Notes: generated by a model from the letters alone, not told the origin. DNA of 64,000 bases from Patagioenas fasciata (GCF_037038585.1 NC_092520.1:15507001-15571000); one strand, 5' to 3'; counted from the first letter of the stretch, positions 12,101-26,603 are shown. Numbers and translations: made by a program.

Positions 12101-13659
12101 ATGAAAATAGTCTAATGTTTACACGTTTAATCTTTGCTCATAGTATTCTGTGAGAACACCAATCATTAAATGAAATCAGTGTTTATAATCTTGTTTTGAC
12201 TATGTGGTGCTATGGATTCCTCAGCTCTATGATAAAAGATGAAAAAGTCTTGGGATCTCATAAGCTGTAGTAGTGAAGGAAATATTAAACTAAAGAAAAA
12301 TAGCTTGACCTTCTTCCATATTAAAATGAGACTGAGGTACTGTTGGGCAGTAATGTAAATTTCCATTGGCACCCTGTGAAGTGCAAATAACTTTCATTAG
12401 AAAGATAATATATTTCACAGCACGATATGAACTCTGGGCTATGTTACAATACAGTTTTTCAGATCAGTTTGAAGTTATCAACTTAAATCACTTCCCTGTC
12501 CTGAATTATGCAAACTTGTGTTTCACAGGACACCAGAAGCCTAAACAACATGTTGTTGTGCTGGTGTTTTGCTTAGTAATACTCAGTCATGGAAAATGGT
12601 ATGGAAATTCTGTGTGTCTTCAAAAGTCTTATCTTCTTTTAGCTTAAAATTGAAAGCAGGATACAAGGTGCTGCGATGCCTAGGTCACATTGTTGGTTCT
12701 ACTACTGATGTTACTTGATATTTTGCAGGTTACTTGAAAAAGAGAGGTTTGCATGTCAGATGTGCAGTGTGGTGTCTGTTTGCAAAGGTACTCTTCTGTT
12801 CACTGAAAGATACTATGTAAATGAAAGTAGGTATCACCAATTTTCATCAGTCAAGAACCTCTAAGTTAAATAAACATAATGAAAAATAAAACAGGTAACA
12901 GTAAGAAGAATCAATGTGGTTTGATCCTGTATTACAGGGATAAATAAGCCTCTTATTTTAATTATTCTTTACCTTTTGTGCTGTAGCAAACTCTTTCTTC
13001 CTTTGTTTTCCTCTAGGTGATGACACCTCAAACTTAGTTTTTGTCTTTTGTTATTTCTTTTTTTTCTCCTCCTCTTTTTTACCCTCTCTTTCCTTCCTTT
13101 TTGCAGACACAAGTCCAGTGTTCTGTGTCACTGATACCTCCCTACTGTGTGGTAGCAGCCAAGCTCTCCCAAAGTCAGGGTGGAAATGTTAAATCAGATT
13201 GATCTCAGCATCAGTCGTTGAATGATATTGAACAAAAACATTCCTCTTTTTGGATATTTGCAGCAAAACCTTTTCCTAGTTGTTTCTTATCTATATAACT
13301 TCTATAAAAGTTTTCATCTTCTCCACCTTAATTATTTTACTGCCGTAGTAGCCTGGTATCATGTGCTTTACTGCTGACTAGTTTATTAGATATATTGTGG
13401 TTTTGTGTTGTGTGAGGTTTTTTTTTTTTTTCTTTTTTAATAAAGAAATCTTTTTACTTGTAAAAGAGAGATCCACTAATCTGATGCAGTTTATCTTTGA
13501 TAAATCTATGTTGCCTTTTACCCTATTTTCTGTAAAGATCTAAGTTTTTAATTTTTCTTCAAACAGTGTTCCAAAGCATTTATTGACTTTAAGGTCAAGC
13601 ATTAGTGGTGGAACATTATTCATTATCTTTGTTTCTGAAATATATTGTTTCTTCCCCAT

Positions 13660-13848
13660 GAGGGTGGTGAGCCACTGGAACAGGCTGCCCAGAGAAGTTG
13701 TGGATGCCCCATCCCTGGAAGTGTTCAAGGCCAGGCTGGATGGGGCTTCAAGCAACCTGGTCTAGTGGAAGGTGTCCCTGCTTATGACAGGGTGGTTGGA
13801 ACTAGATGATCTTTGAGGTCCTTTGAACCCAGACCATTCTATAATAGA
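13660..13848 (+). mobile_element. CR1 LINE 3' end, sense orientation
   Basis: The segment encodes the C-terminus of CR1 ORF2 in the + frame ([10 protein letters not shown], then SLEVFKARLD), ending in a TAG at 13763-13765. About 80 bases of typical CR1 3' UTR follow, including the GATGATCTTTGAGGTCC block and an end at CCATTCTATAATAG. It is strongly 5' truncated, as most CR1 copies are. It is the only CR1 piece in the window lying in the same orientation as ARHGAP42. Confidence 0.92.
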
Positions 13849-16471
13849 TATATATTTGCTATGAGAGCAGACTCCTTGACTCGATCAATTTAAATCTTGG
13901 GTATCAAGTCTTCCATTATCACGTTAGAGTTTTATTGTTAAATTTTATCTGTCATAACCCCTGTTTAAGTTTCTGGAGCTCTTTCTTTTTCTTATTTGTG
14001 TGGTGGTGTCCTACCTTATTTGCCTTTAACCTTTTGCTTACGAATGGTGAGCAGGAGAGAAGGGAGGGGAAACCCAAGAACTCTACCTCCTTGGGATGTA
14101 CTATTTGTATAAGATGTTATTTGGAAGCCATGAATGTTGTAGAGTATTTTCCCTCTAGGGCTAAAATGACTTGATTTGCAGGAAACACGCAGGTGAAACT
14201 TGCTGCTTTGAAAAAGGTTACTCCAAGCCTGAAGTTATCTAGTAAAAGTAATTGTTCTCCTCTTGAACCTTTTCATGTCTAGCACTATTGCTGCCATTAA
14301 ATCAAGCTGTATAGTGATGTTTGAAGAAAAAATTGAAATATGCTTTCTTGTCCCTCTTGTGGATTACTAGTTAGCCTATATACAGGGAAGCTAGAGGGTT
14401 ATGGAGCTGACCTTCTGGGGAACTTGGAAATAAGTAAGACTTGAGCTTTACTGTAGGAGAGGTAAAATACCCTTATACTGGGGAAAGGCAGAAATTGTGA
14501 GAATATTTGATACTGCTACAGCTAAAACCAGCATGTATGTTTAGAAATACATGCCTTTGTCAAATATTTTACCTTCTAATATAAGCTGTATTAACTTGCA
14601 TACTTCTATAAAGAGTCTGTTTTAATGAAGAAAAATTATCTAATGTCTCCTTAATAGAAATTATAGTTAGCTTGTAATAAAGACTTTGGTTTGTTTTGTG
14701 TATCCAGAGATGCTTTTGTGAATCGTATCCTGTGGTATGTGTTACTCTCATAAAAGGCTTGTTGATAGCTTTCCCGTCAGTGCCTTCAAGAGTTGGGGAC
14801 TGGCATTTCACAGTGCCTCTAGTGGGTTGCATTCTCCACTCAGGTTATGTTCTGAGGAACCAGACAGTGGAGACCAGGCAGAGGTCAAGTAGTTTAAAAC
14901 AGACCTGAGGCAAAGAATGGCTGTTTTCCATTGGTAACAGATCTGCTTAAACAGGACTTGGTTCGATCCAGAACAAAGTATGTGAGGTTAAAACAGTCTT
15001 TTGGGAATATTCATTTTTTATTAACTACGTGCACATACTTTTACTGAAATGTAAAATGGCTAATACTACTTGCCCCCCTGCTCTGGGTTCCAGCATATTA
15101 TTGTCCAAGCCTGCTTGTAAAACTAGGAAAAAATAGTGCAGTTTTGTAAACATCAATACATGAAGAGATGTTTTTTGATTCATGAATCTCCATCTAGGAA
15201 TTAGTAACTGGGTATATTGCACAGACTGAATATTAGAATATGTTACCTTAATTTCATAATTTTATTGATGTCTTCAGTACAACTGAAGTAGCAAGGAAGA
15301 GAATGCACTTCAGCTTCTCAACAGTGTCTTCTTGACAACTGCCAGTGCTTTGCTCTAGTTTTTTGAGGAAATTCTCTGGCTTCTGCTTTTTGTTTTCAGA
15401 AAGTATGGTGAGGCTCCTGTGTTGAAAAACTCGTTTTTCTTTTTTTCAGAGTTGGATCACATCAGATTTCACTCTCTGTTGTATTTGCATAATCTCTTTT
15501 GGGGCATTTTCAACAAGTCAAGAAGTAGTGAATGTGGCATGGTCATAGGCCAGTTAACATTGACTTTGAAAAGCAATTGGTTGGTGGTGGAGGAAGAGGA
15601 AGATGGGTATATTAAATAAATGGAGCATGGGTTGGCAGATTGACAGATGCCAGAAATGCGTGATCTCTGCAGGTATAAGTTGAAGGGTTATATGGATATT
15701 GACTCTATTTGTTGCATTTATGGGTGTTGAGTCTGATTCTGCTGCTCGTTTTCAGGAAAATGCTGAAAAATTGTGAAGGCTCAGAGAAGAACCTGTGAAC
15801 ATATAAGGAGCACATGAAAGTGCTCAAGCTCCATGGAAACCACAAACACTATAAAGCATGTCTTTTGCAATTGCTTAATTGGAAGAGAAAGTTAAAGATT
15901 TATATAGATCACGGAAAAGAATCTTGATGGAGAGTTTCTCTAACAGACCAAGTCATATGAAGATCGAAGTGTTGGCAGAAGCTATACAAGTTAAGATTAG
16001 AAAAGTGCAACTGTAAAGTTAGTAAGATATTTCCTTATGACTGCGATGGACTTTTCAATGCTAGAAACTCTTAAATTTTTTTTTTGTTTATTTGTTTTTT
16101 CCCCAAGATGCAGTCCCATTCAGTTATGCCTGAAACTCCTGCTCTGTGGTAGCTGATGTGTTGATCGCATTGCCACCTTCGTGCCTTAGAAAGAAATGTT
16201 CTCAGTCTACCTTCAAGTCTTCAAGTTTATGCTAATTGAATGTACCTGTGTACATGGAACTTTGAAATCTGTGAAGAATACATCCTTAAACCATTTTATA
16301 GATTAATATTTGTCATATTTTAAAATGCTTTCAAGTGAGGCTTCAGATGGTTCCTTCTGGTACTCTCCTTACTTCAGTGTCATCATCATGTGATTTGAAA
16401 TGGAGGTGATATGTTGGAATAACCATTCTGGGGAAGGGGTTTCGTACATGTGGTGTGAGTTTTGTGGTGTG

Positions 16472-16491
16472 TTTTTTTTTTTTTTTTTTTT
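16472..16491 (+). repeat. Poly(T) tract, T20
   Basis: An uninterrupted 20-base T run in intron 1; simple repeat. Confidence 0.85.
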
Positions 16492-19400
16492 CTCTCCTTC
16501 GTAGTTTCGAATACCAGACTGGGTGGCTTAATTTAGTGTTTATACATGCATGTGCAAATATGCATTGAAACGAAATCAAACAGTTGAAGATGGCAATACT
16601 ACCTTTATTTCCATATATACAGACACTAAATAAATATGTCCAGTTCAAGTTCCTATGCTACAGGTATGTAAAGATAGCAAAACTAACATTTTTTGAAAGA
16701 TCCTTGATGTTAGGGAAGTGGGGTTATGAGCATAGCTTTGTTAGCCTGTTGAGATATAGATTGTCTGAAGTACTTCAAACATCTTAAAATTCTCATAGTT
16801 CTTGTACCTACATTGCTTTGTCATCTACTAGCATGAATGGTTTACTTGGAAAACAGACAGATACACTAATTTAAAAACACAGAAGTGTGTCTCCAAGCAA
16901 ATTCTTGGAGTCATAAATGTAAGGCTTGGCAATAGACTTATTTTTTCTCACAAATACAGTCGGTACGGTTGACTTTTTGCTGTGTGAGCTTAGAGCTGCT
17001 GCATCTTCATGCTGTTTGGGAGCCTAAGGTCAAATGAGAAATCCAAAATATTTCATTTTATGAAGAGGAGTGTAGGCACAGCAGTACATTTCCTGTTTAC
17101 GTAGCCAGATCTTCTTTGTATGCTGTGAGATTTACTGATACACTGAGGCAGGATTTTTGAGTTTGCACTGTAAGCTGTAACTTTTGTTACTAACTCCCTG
17201 CAAATGCCATTGTCTGCACCCTGGCCAGAGCGATGCAGCTCCATGTGCCTGTGGAGAAGGGAACACAGATGATGGTCATCTAAGTCTTGCCATTTTTTGT
17301 TTATCCCTAGATTGCTAGATTGAAGATGAAAATGTTAAGACCATGTTTAAGTCATTTGTTTAGCATTTCTTTGTTCAGGTTTCATTGGGAAGTGAAAAAA
17401 TACAAGTTTTGTAACAGGTATGATTTTCCCATTCTTTTTCCCCCATATGTCAAGAGACAAATTGCTCTCTAGTCTAAGTAAATTTAAACCACAAATCCAT
17501 GGAATCCACTAACTTCTTTTGGTCTCATGCAAATTAAAGAACTTCTAGTTTTTATATTCTTGAACAATATCAATAACTGTACATAATATGACCTTTTCTG
17601 TTTAGTGCTTTCTTTATGAAATTGAAATACAGCTGGTTAAAAGTGTGATTATTTTTATTTTATTTATGTTGCTACAGCACAGCAATGATGTAATTCTTTG
17701 TTTTGTTCGTTCAGTTATTTTGTCTCTTAGTGCAACATATCCAAAATCTCCCTGGGAGGGATAATCACCTTAAATTTACAAAAAAAATGTTGCAAGTCAC
17801 ATCTTATTTTCCATTATATTTCTGACAGTTTCCAAATAATTTGTCAGTGACATACGCATTATGTGAACTGTCACAATTCCTGTTGTCATTGGCACTCCAG
17901 AGCTTTTTTGATTTGTCTTCTGTAAGAAGCTACAGTTTCCAGGGCACCTTGAGACCTTAAGACTATTTTACAATAAAAACTCACCTACTTTTGTTGCCTG
18001 TCTTGAGGAGTTGTTGTGAAGCACTGAGTACTGTGGTGGTGCACTGAGCATCAGTCTTGCAGTATTTTCTGAAACATTTATTGTACCTAAAGGAATTCCA
18101 TGATATTTTAACAAACTCTTTCCGTGTCCCTTTGTAAATTAAAATGACACTTAAGCAATGATGTATTTGTACAAAGGTAATGAAATACAAGACAACAGTG
18201 TTAGGCTTACTAGTGAACACTAGTGAGTCGAGGGGTGATGTTTTAGTGGCTTGAGGAGGGGTTTTGGGTTGGAGGGGATTTTTAATTTTTAAACATACTT
18301 AATGATTCAAGTATTTTTTTTTTATTATTTTTCCCCATTGTGGGGTGTGTGGAGGGGCTGTGTGCAGTGAACAGGAACAGGGACAATGAGGTGGGAATTG
18401 GAGTTTCTGCAAATCAAATCTCATGTCTGGATTCTTGGCAGATCTAAAAATTAGACCAGTTGAATGTCCAGTTTTTGCTTTCTTCTTGTCCCAGTTGTCC
18501 CACAGTAAAATAAAGCCTGTGGGTTTGGGAGTTAATATTATTATCTATAAATGTGTTAAATACAGTTTTTTAAAAGTTGTTTTAGTTTGATTTGGCTATT
18601 TCTAAAAAGCTCTTTTATTGTAGAAGTGGGATCTTAGATGATTAGTACTTTTAAAATAAAATAGCATAGGAGGGGAGGAGCATTTTTTTTTCTGAAGCTA
18701 GGGTATCCAGATAATACTTAGTGCAGTAGAGCTTGTCATACTGCTGTACGTCATACTAGCCAGTAGAAAATTTGTCATACTGTTTTCTTAAATTTTATCA
18801 AAAGTATGTTGGATCTTTAAATATGAAGTCTGATCCTCCATTAACTCCTTATTAATTCGAATATAAGGATTGCATTTGTGTGCGAGAAATTCAGGAGGAG
18901 GGATTGATGGTGTTTTTACTACTTGTGAGATCCAGAGCTACTATGTGGAATTGGGTCTCTCCAAAAGCTGGTTTCTGCTTCTTAAAAGGATGTCAGGTAT
19001 AAGGAGAGTGTGGTAAGACTCAACAGCTTTTCCATTTCTGCAAAACCTAATTGTTTCTACATGGGACAAATTATTTCAATCAGTAATGAAATCCTGTTAC
19101 TACTAAAATACACATTCCAGATTTTATGAGGCTGCTTTAGGGATGTGTTGGCATCTCTGCACTTCAGACGTCCAGGATAAAACTGGCTGGTTGGTGATTC
19201 ACGCAAAAGTACTCAGCGTCTAAAATACATCAGACAAGGAGAACCGCTAAATTGCGGTAGCCACCTGCTGGAGTTCCCTCACCCGTCCTCAAATAACCCG
19301 TTTTCAGAAATGGCTTTATCTACCCTGGGCTTGAGCGCAGGTGTCCTGTTGGGCTCCACAGCAGCCCGTGGCAGCCGGCCAGGAGTTTCACCATGTGTGT

Positions 19401-21475
19401 GCTGCAGGGGCGGAAGTTCCTTTGTCCTGTGCCTGCTGCTTGGTTATTTTATCTGATGATGCTAATTTTTGTTCTATGAAAAATAGTGATTGCTGCCTCC
19501 ATGCATTGCCGGTGCTGTTCATATGTGGGGTTTTTTGTGTGCATGATTTTTTGTTTGTTTTAAACCTTTCTTTTATTTCTTCTTCCTTGCAGGTTTTGCT
19601 CCCCAGCTACTCCGAAAAGTTCCTGTCTAGTTAGTTTCTGCTTTTAAGTAACCAAATCTGTCCCTCTGGTTGTCTTTTGCCAACATTCTTTGTGCCTTTT
19701 TTCATGGTAACTTCATGGAATATTTGAGGTGTGAATACATGAAATAATTTTTTCTACTTTGAGCTTTCTTTGTCTAATTAGCCTTGGTATTTCTGACTGT
19801 TCCTCATAATTGAGTTGACATTGGAATTGCTGTAGACAGTTCTTTTACAAAATCTTTACAGAGTATTAAAGCTAATGTAAATCCAATCACTATGTGGATG
19901 TAATTGAGATCATTTTTTCCCATGTGCATTAGTGTGCGCTTCCTAAATCTTATTTTCTTCTATCTTCTTCCCTCCCTGACATTTAAGTTTGTGACATCCT
20001 TCTGCTGCTTTTCAAGAAAGGAAAAAATGAAACTGATTATAAACATCATTATAACCATCTATTTCAGCAGCAGAATAGGTTATTCAGTATTAACACCCTT
20101 TTTCCAATCTGATCTCCAGATTCTTTGATGGCTCTGATAAATAGTAAGGCTTTTTTGATATCTTGAAAGCAGTTATTTGGTGGAAAAGAAAAATGTCAAT
20201 AGTGATAATACAGAAAATCTACTAGAATTTGATTCCGTTATGAGAAGCTGTCGCAGAGTTAAGTGCTTGTTGCTGTTTTTGTGCACTGGCAGTTGCGAAA
20301 CCAGTTTGGTAGGTCTCTCCTGTGAGATTCCAGATTCTTGAATATTTTCCTGGCTTAAAGCCCATGTCCTCCTGTATTCCTTTCAAGACGAATACCCTCA
20401 CTCAGCTGGAATATGCGCTTTGTTGTGTTCATTACTTAGCAGAACTGAATCTTCAGGAGAAGTTTTCTGCAAACTTTTCTATGGCTCTGCTACTGCCGTA
20501 GCATCCTTACATTAAAAGTTTTGTTTAGTTTGTAAAATATACCAGGAATACATAGGTTGCTAAGGAAATTGTCAGGATTATATAGGAATTACTGGAATGT
20601 GACTTTTAGAAATATGTATCTCTGTACTTGAAAAGCTGTTATGTGAGTACCTCTTGGTATTCCTTTTTCTTGTTTGTTTGTTTTTCCATCCAGGTGAGTT
20701 ATGTTCATGTCAGGGAATAGTCTTCCTTGATGTAATATTAATTTGGCTGGTTCTGATAGTGTGAGGCTGGTTTTGTGGGTTTTTGCTGTTTGTTTGTTTT
20801 TTGTCCATGCACAGAAACACTTCCTATCAATACCAGTTCCAATATGTGAAGTATTTTGGGGGCAGTTGTGTGCGATCTTTTTGCAGTGATTGTCAGACAC
20901 CTTTTCTGTGGAATGTGAGTGTGAGTGGTGCAGGCAGCCACCTTTAATCATTATGTATTGGTGGTCAAAATCCTATATTGAAGAACATAACACTAAAAAC
21001 TGGTTTCAAGGCCCTTGGCTTTTGAATTCTTTCTCTTTTTCCTCCATTACGCCCTTCCTAGAAAAAGAACAACCTATGGACAGAATGCACTTTTTAAAAT
21101 ATCTTTCCCCCTCCGCTTGCCAGTAGCTCAGTCAAGCTTGAGAGTGTCTCAGTAGCTATCTGCAAGTATTTGAAAGGGTAACATTAAGGGAGAAGTGATT
21201 TGAGTTCTTAGTCTGTGTTGTGTGAGGGATATTGCTGTTTACAATTCACAATTCTGATTAATTTTTTATTAAACTGAACACTGTAGAAGTGGCAATAAAA
21301 ATAGTTGGTGAATAGCCATCGTCCAAGTAGGTAGGTTTTTGGGAAAGATGACCATAGCTTAGAAAACTAATTTTGTTTCCTTTGTGTATCGGAAAGGTTT
21401 TGGACTAAAGTGGTGTTTCCCAGAAGTGACAGAGATAAACTCAATATTAGTGCTAGCATTTGAAAATGGAGAAAT

Positions 21476-21590
21476 ATAGAATCGTAGCATAGAATCATAG
21501 AATCGTTTTGATAGGAAGAGACTGTCAAGATCATCAAATCCAACCACAACCTGGCACTAAACCATGTCCCTGAGAACCTCATCTATCTGA
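21476..21590 (-). mobile_element. CR1 LINE 3' end fragment
   Basis: On the + strand the segment begins with the repeated ATAGAATCATAGAATC theme, which is the reverse complement of the CR1 3' terminal microsatellite. It goes on through a 'GATCATCAAATCCAACCA' block and 'GAGAACCTCATC', which match avian CR1 3' UTR. Only about 115 bases of the element are present, so it is a very short 5'-truncated copy on the minus strand. Confidence 0.88.
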
Positions 21591-24500
21591 AAAAGTGGTA
21601 TGGGAGGGGCTCAAGAAGAAAGGATCTTTGGGGCTTGTAAACTAACCAGAAAATATCAAATGGGTTCAGTCTTCAGGGTTCCAGACACAGGGGAGAAGGA
21701 AAAACCATCTCAGATACCAGAGGCTGCCCAAACCTGGCAGTTCAGGAAATCCTAATCAGCACAGTGCAGTGTGCACTGTTAGTAGATATCCATATTCCTT
21801 CTGTGCTTTCAGAAAAAGGTTAGACTTCTTTCTTTCTTCTTGCTTCAGAATTCATTCTCAGGACTGTTCTCCTTTCCAATATACAGTCCTGAGGAAGGAT
21901 TATATAAATTATGCCTTGCAGGGAAAAAAACCTGTTTTAGCAATTCCATACTTAAAAAATATGCCAGACTTTCTCCATACCCTTGGGAGTAAACACCCGG
22001 GAGAAGATGAACGATATTTGGTAAAACCTTTCCACGTTATGCCCTTTAGGTGTATCACTAGGAATTTTTTTGAAGAATGTCAGAATCTTGTACTGAGACT
22101 TAATAGCTCTGCTCTTCCATTTATCTTTTAAAATCTGAAATTCCATAGCGAAAGAATGATCTTATAACATGGTGAAAACATGGTCTGAAAACGATGGAAG
22201 TATTTATCAAGGTTTTCAACACAAGATTTCAACATAAATACAAAATTATAAAATCGTTCTGCCACTTGTGCATACAGATTCCTGCAGTGCTTAATTAAAT
22301 GACAAAATGCTTTTTTTTTAATTGCCAGGTAATACATTTTGTATCTATCACTTTCTAATGCAGGCTATATGCAGTATCTGTAGTATCTCTGTTACATTAC
22401 TCTTAATTTTATGCAGTCTTCATTCTATGCATTATTTCCAGTTAATGCTAGGTCTGTTATTCCGTTGCTGTACTGTTCTTGTTCAAAGAAAAAATGGTAT
22501 CTTGTTGGGTTTTGTTTTGTTTTTGCTTTTGTTTTCCCTAGGTTATCTTTTGTTACTTCAAATATTATCTGTGTTGCATCGCCTTCTGCATTTAATTTTA
22601 AAATAACTTGTGTCAGTGATAAGTTTTATCGGGAAGAGTTCTACCAGGCCATGCAGCAGTTGCACAGATGATAGTGATAAGGAAATATTCAGGTAACCGT
22701 ACTGTTCTATGCTATTGCAGTAAATGTACTCTTATTTAATTTTTCTTGCAATAATCATTTACATATACACTTGAAAGTTATCAGAACTTCAAGCTATAAG
22801 ATTTAAGAAGCCAAAACAGTCTTGAACCTTTCTGCTTTGCTTATCTATGGGGAGGCAATGGAGAAGAGGATCTGAGTATTATTCACATCCAGAAACATGT
22901 TCTTTATTTTCATTCAGTAACATAAAAATCATGAATTTTAAAATCACTTTGGGTATATTTTGGGAAGCTGTATACCAACAAGTAAAGTTAGCAGCAGCAT
23001 CATCTCTTAGCCACTGAAAATTCAGTTCAGGAAGACTTCTTAAACTGTACTCTTTGCTGACTTTTGCTGCGAAGGCAGAACTTCTGAGGGTTATTATTAG
23101 ATTTTGTTTTCCTTTCAGGGAAGAGAAGTTTCTTTTTTCATGTTGGAAGTAGGAGGAGGAAGGAAAAAAAAAAAAGGCAACCTGAGTGTCATTACTGAGA
23201 AAATGGCACTGTAAGTCACCTTTTTTGTTTGACTTAGTTGGTGTTCTTAGTAACTGTGTGTGTCTCTTAGTGGCCTCCAAAACCAATAGGAAAATAATGC
23301 TCAATGGGGCTGTTTATGTCAAGCTTCATATTGGTTCTCTCATCTGTATTATTTATGGTTACTGCTTCCTACACTAATTTTGAGCACTGTCTTTACCCGG
23401 TTTATAGTTAATATTCCACAGTGATATTTTTTCATTTTCTCTTCCAGTCATTATAAAAATGGACAGCAGAACACACAAGATTAATTTGTGTGTTTAACTT
23501 GAGGGAATGATATCAAAGTTAAACTAACTAGCTCTTTGGCTGCTAAGTGGTGAGCATGACCAGCTTGCATTGATGTAGCTCTGATTACATCAGTGTTCTG
23601 GGTTCTTGTCTGTGCAGAGTAGATCTTGGGAGTATTGTTTGGTATTGAAAGGTGTTTGTTAAAGATTTAGCAAGCCTATCGTTGTGCATGGTGAGCTTGA
23701 TAAGAGATGTTATGATACATTGTATTTTAGATAGCCAGAGAATCCCTGTCCTTAATAAATAAGCTATTATAACAGTCAGCAGGAGTCATTATGGTCTCTC
23801 TTGACAGTGCCTAGATTGGGGGTCCTTAATTCAGAAACAATTAACAAAGCAGAATGATTCCTTAGGAGAAACTATGTATTGCCCTGCATGTGAGACTTGA
23901 AGATATCTATAAAGCCATATGCTAATTGGATGCTGTAATTTTAAATAAAATAATTAAAAGTAATAAAAAATTACCTATTTAGTGCTATGTTTTTCTCCTC
24001 TTGCAGCCAATATTACAATGTACTCTGCCTGTGTCAAGGAAGCAAACATGAGTGTTTTGAGAAGGTGTTTTACTTGGCTACTCGTGTGGTCAATTGAGTG
24101 ATTCAGAGATCACGGGCTGTTCACTGATTCATGTTTACTTACATGTTTAACTGGAGGTGAAGTAGAATTACAGTCAATACGCATTGATCTCTGAAAGGAT
24201 GATTCATTGCAGTTAAGCATTTTAAATGCTCATGAGAGTTAAAAATAATGCATTTGGAAAGCAACGTCCAAAATCCAGACTACCATGTTTGTGATTTGTC
24301 AGTTTGGTTCATATTGCTCCTTGTAAACAACAAATGGTGCCTAGACTAACTCAAACTTTTTTCCCCTGCAAAGAATTTCAGTTCTGTTTTAAAAAGAATT
24401 GATGATTTCAGAATTGCATCCAGTTACAGAACTTGCTTGGTTTTGATCTTGCTGGTGTTTCCCATGTTTTTATGAAAAGCATAACTTAATGGAAATCTTC

Positions 24501-25714
24501 CCACTGGTATTAAATGGAGGGTAGAGAAGCCAGTATATTAAGTACTGCTGGGCTTTTGAAATGGAATCTACAACTCCTTTAGGCAGCTTTTCATTGAGAA
24601 AAGGGAGAGGAGGGTGTGCTGGAATGGAAATCCAGCCAGCCAACCAGCTGTGAGTCATGCAGAGCTTGTGCTCCAAGTGCAGCTTCTTGTGGTGTGCTGG
24701 AGGGAAAATGATGTTACAGTGATGTCAGGGCCATTCTGCAGGCAGTTTTTGCATAAAAATACAGTCCTTGGGTTAAACACCAAATTTTGCTTTATTAATA
24801 ACTTCATTACAAATAGTTGCTTCAGGCTCAGAATATTTAGATCTTTTTCTTCACCCTCCCGATGAATTTTTTTTTTTAATTATTAAAACTTTTGCACTGT
24901 GTGCAGAAACAAAATTGATGGATGTTTTCCAAAAGCATTGTTATCAGCTATTCTAGTGTTGTTTTGTATCTTTCCAGAAGGAAATTTTCCCATTTTCTTG
25001 GAGAAGACCCATCTGGACTTCCTCTAGAACTCAGTTGCAAGCAAAGAAGCTCTCTATTTCCCATCTCTTCAATATTCTCTTGAACATTTATTCTTGAGAT
25101 TGAGCTGTGAAGAGGTTAGATTGAAATCTTAGTGGGAATTAAGATGATTTTGCGAAAGAGAAATAAGATTCTGTAGCACCTGAAAACTAATGGAAACATT
25201 TTTTATGCAAAAACCCTATATTAAAGTTATTCAAATGTAAACTGTTCCAATTAAGAAACATCAGAGCTTAATTGTGCAAACCTTAATTGTTCTGTCCTGT
25301 TCTTGTTCCATTCTTCTTTTGTGTTTTTAAACATGTTTTAACTAAAGTTTAGCAAGTGGCTGTTAAGTAAGCAAATATGTTTGTTTGTGGTGTGTTCCTC
25401 ATTTTCCTAGAGACTGACTGCAAACAGATACACACCACTAACTGCTGCAGCTGAAGTAACTGGGCGTTCTGTAGGGGCTGCATTAAATGGGTCAAAACAA
25501 GGTTGTGTTGCTTTTTACTTTGTAATGAAACTTGGATTTTGTTTTTTCCTTTTAATATAAAAAATCTACTTTTAAAAATTATGCCACATTGGAAGAGAAA
25601 AGTTGCAGCTCTTTTGGGGACTGGGAAGTGAGAGGAGCTGCATTCTTTCCAGCTCTGGTTAGTATCTCCTGCTCTGAAGGAATGGCATCTGGAATAATGG
25701 GCATGAAGCAGGGA

Positions 25715-25908
25715 CCCACAGGGCTCTGCCTAATCACCAGTTCAGTGTGTGGCCTTGGGCAGTCTTGTTTTCAGCATCTCCATCTGTCAAATAAGGTAGT
25801 GGTGCTCTGTATGACATGAACATATCCTCCGTTTACTGTCTTCCTAGACTTGGGTTGCATGAAGGCTGAGATAATTTTATATTCATTAAGAGGACTTGGA
25901 TGGTATGC
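25715..25908 (+). mobile_element. Ancient MIR-like (CORE-SINE) fragment
   Basis: The segment follows the MIR consensus in order: GGCTCTGCC, then GTGTGGCCTTGGGCAGTC (consensus form GTGTGACCTTGGGCAAGTC), then TCTCCATCTGTCAAATAAGG (consensus TTTCCTCATCTGTAAAATGGG). A tail with ATTTTATATTCATTAA and GGACTTGGATGG follows, resembling the L2-type tail with AATTCATTAATG and GATCCTTGGATGG. The tRNA-like head is missing or too decayed to see. MIR-type SINEs are shared by amniotes but rare and very diverged in birds, so this is an old insertion in intron 1. The identification rests on remembered consensus, not an alignment. Confidence 0.6.
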
Positions 25909-26603
25909 AGTAAGCCATAGTGCAAGGAGAAGAGGAGAGAGCAATATTGAACTCTGAGGAGAAAATCAAGTATTGAATAGCTGTCCACATAGTGGCCATC
26001 CACGTGCTAAGAATAAGTTAGGAAAAGTTTCAAAGGAGGAGAGTGAAGATAATACATGTGTGAAAGGAGTAAAGCTGTATAATCAGTCTTCATTTAAGCC
26101 ATTTGGGCTTGGTAGCCCAAATCAACTATTGACAGCTCTTTATTTGCTAATGCAGTTATTTTTAATGTTAAAAGTTATGCTTAGCATACTTCATAGCACA
26201 AATAAACAAGTCTTTGCTGGAAGAATTACAGCCTTGTAATATGACTAAAGGCACAGTGGTCCACCTCGTCTGGCTCTGGAGCAGTTAAAGATGATACAAC
26301 CTCCAGCTGTCCCTCATCACTCCTCCCCTGGAGAACATCTCCCATGGTTCAAACAGCAAGATAGAGCATCTTCACGATCCTTGATTTTGCAGTGTTAAGT
26401 CACCTCTTCTTCCTTTGTTGTTGTTCATTGCAAAAATAGGTGACCCTAGATAGGTGGCTAATGAGAGCTTACCTATGGTGGCGTAGTGGCTCATCCATGA
26501 GAGTGAGAACATCCTTCTAGCAGATGGTGGTCATCAACTAATGGTGTCTTGAGTCATTCAAGCTGTAGTAAAACATACACATCCAAATCTTCCTACAGAG
26601 AGC

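Noticed and set aside
14960..14969. GGTTCGATCC, a good tRNA B box
   Set aside because: No A box at the right distance upstream and no cloverleaf.
21769..22131. 120-codon open frame, + strand, with a fairly protein-like composition
   Set aside because: I could not match it to any family, and it has no exon signals. A protein search with no hit would confirm the rejection.
22879..23304. 141-codon open frame, minus strand
   Set aside because: Low-complexity segments and no recognisable motif.
26479..26489. TGGCGTAGTGG, a good tRNA A box
   Set aside because: Nothing like a B box at the expected 45 bases downstream.
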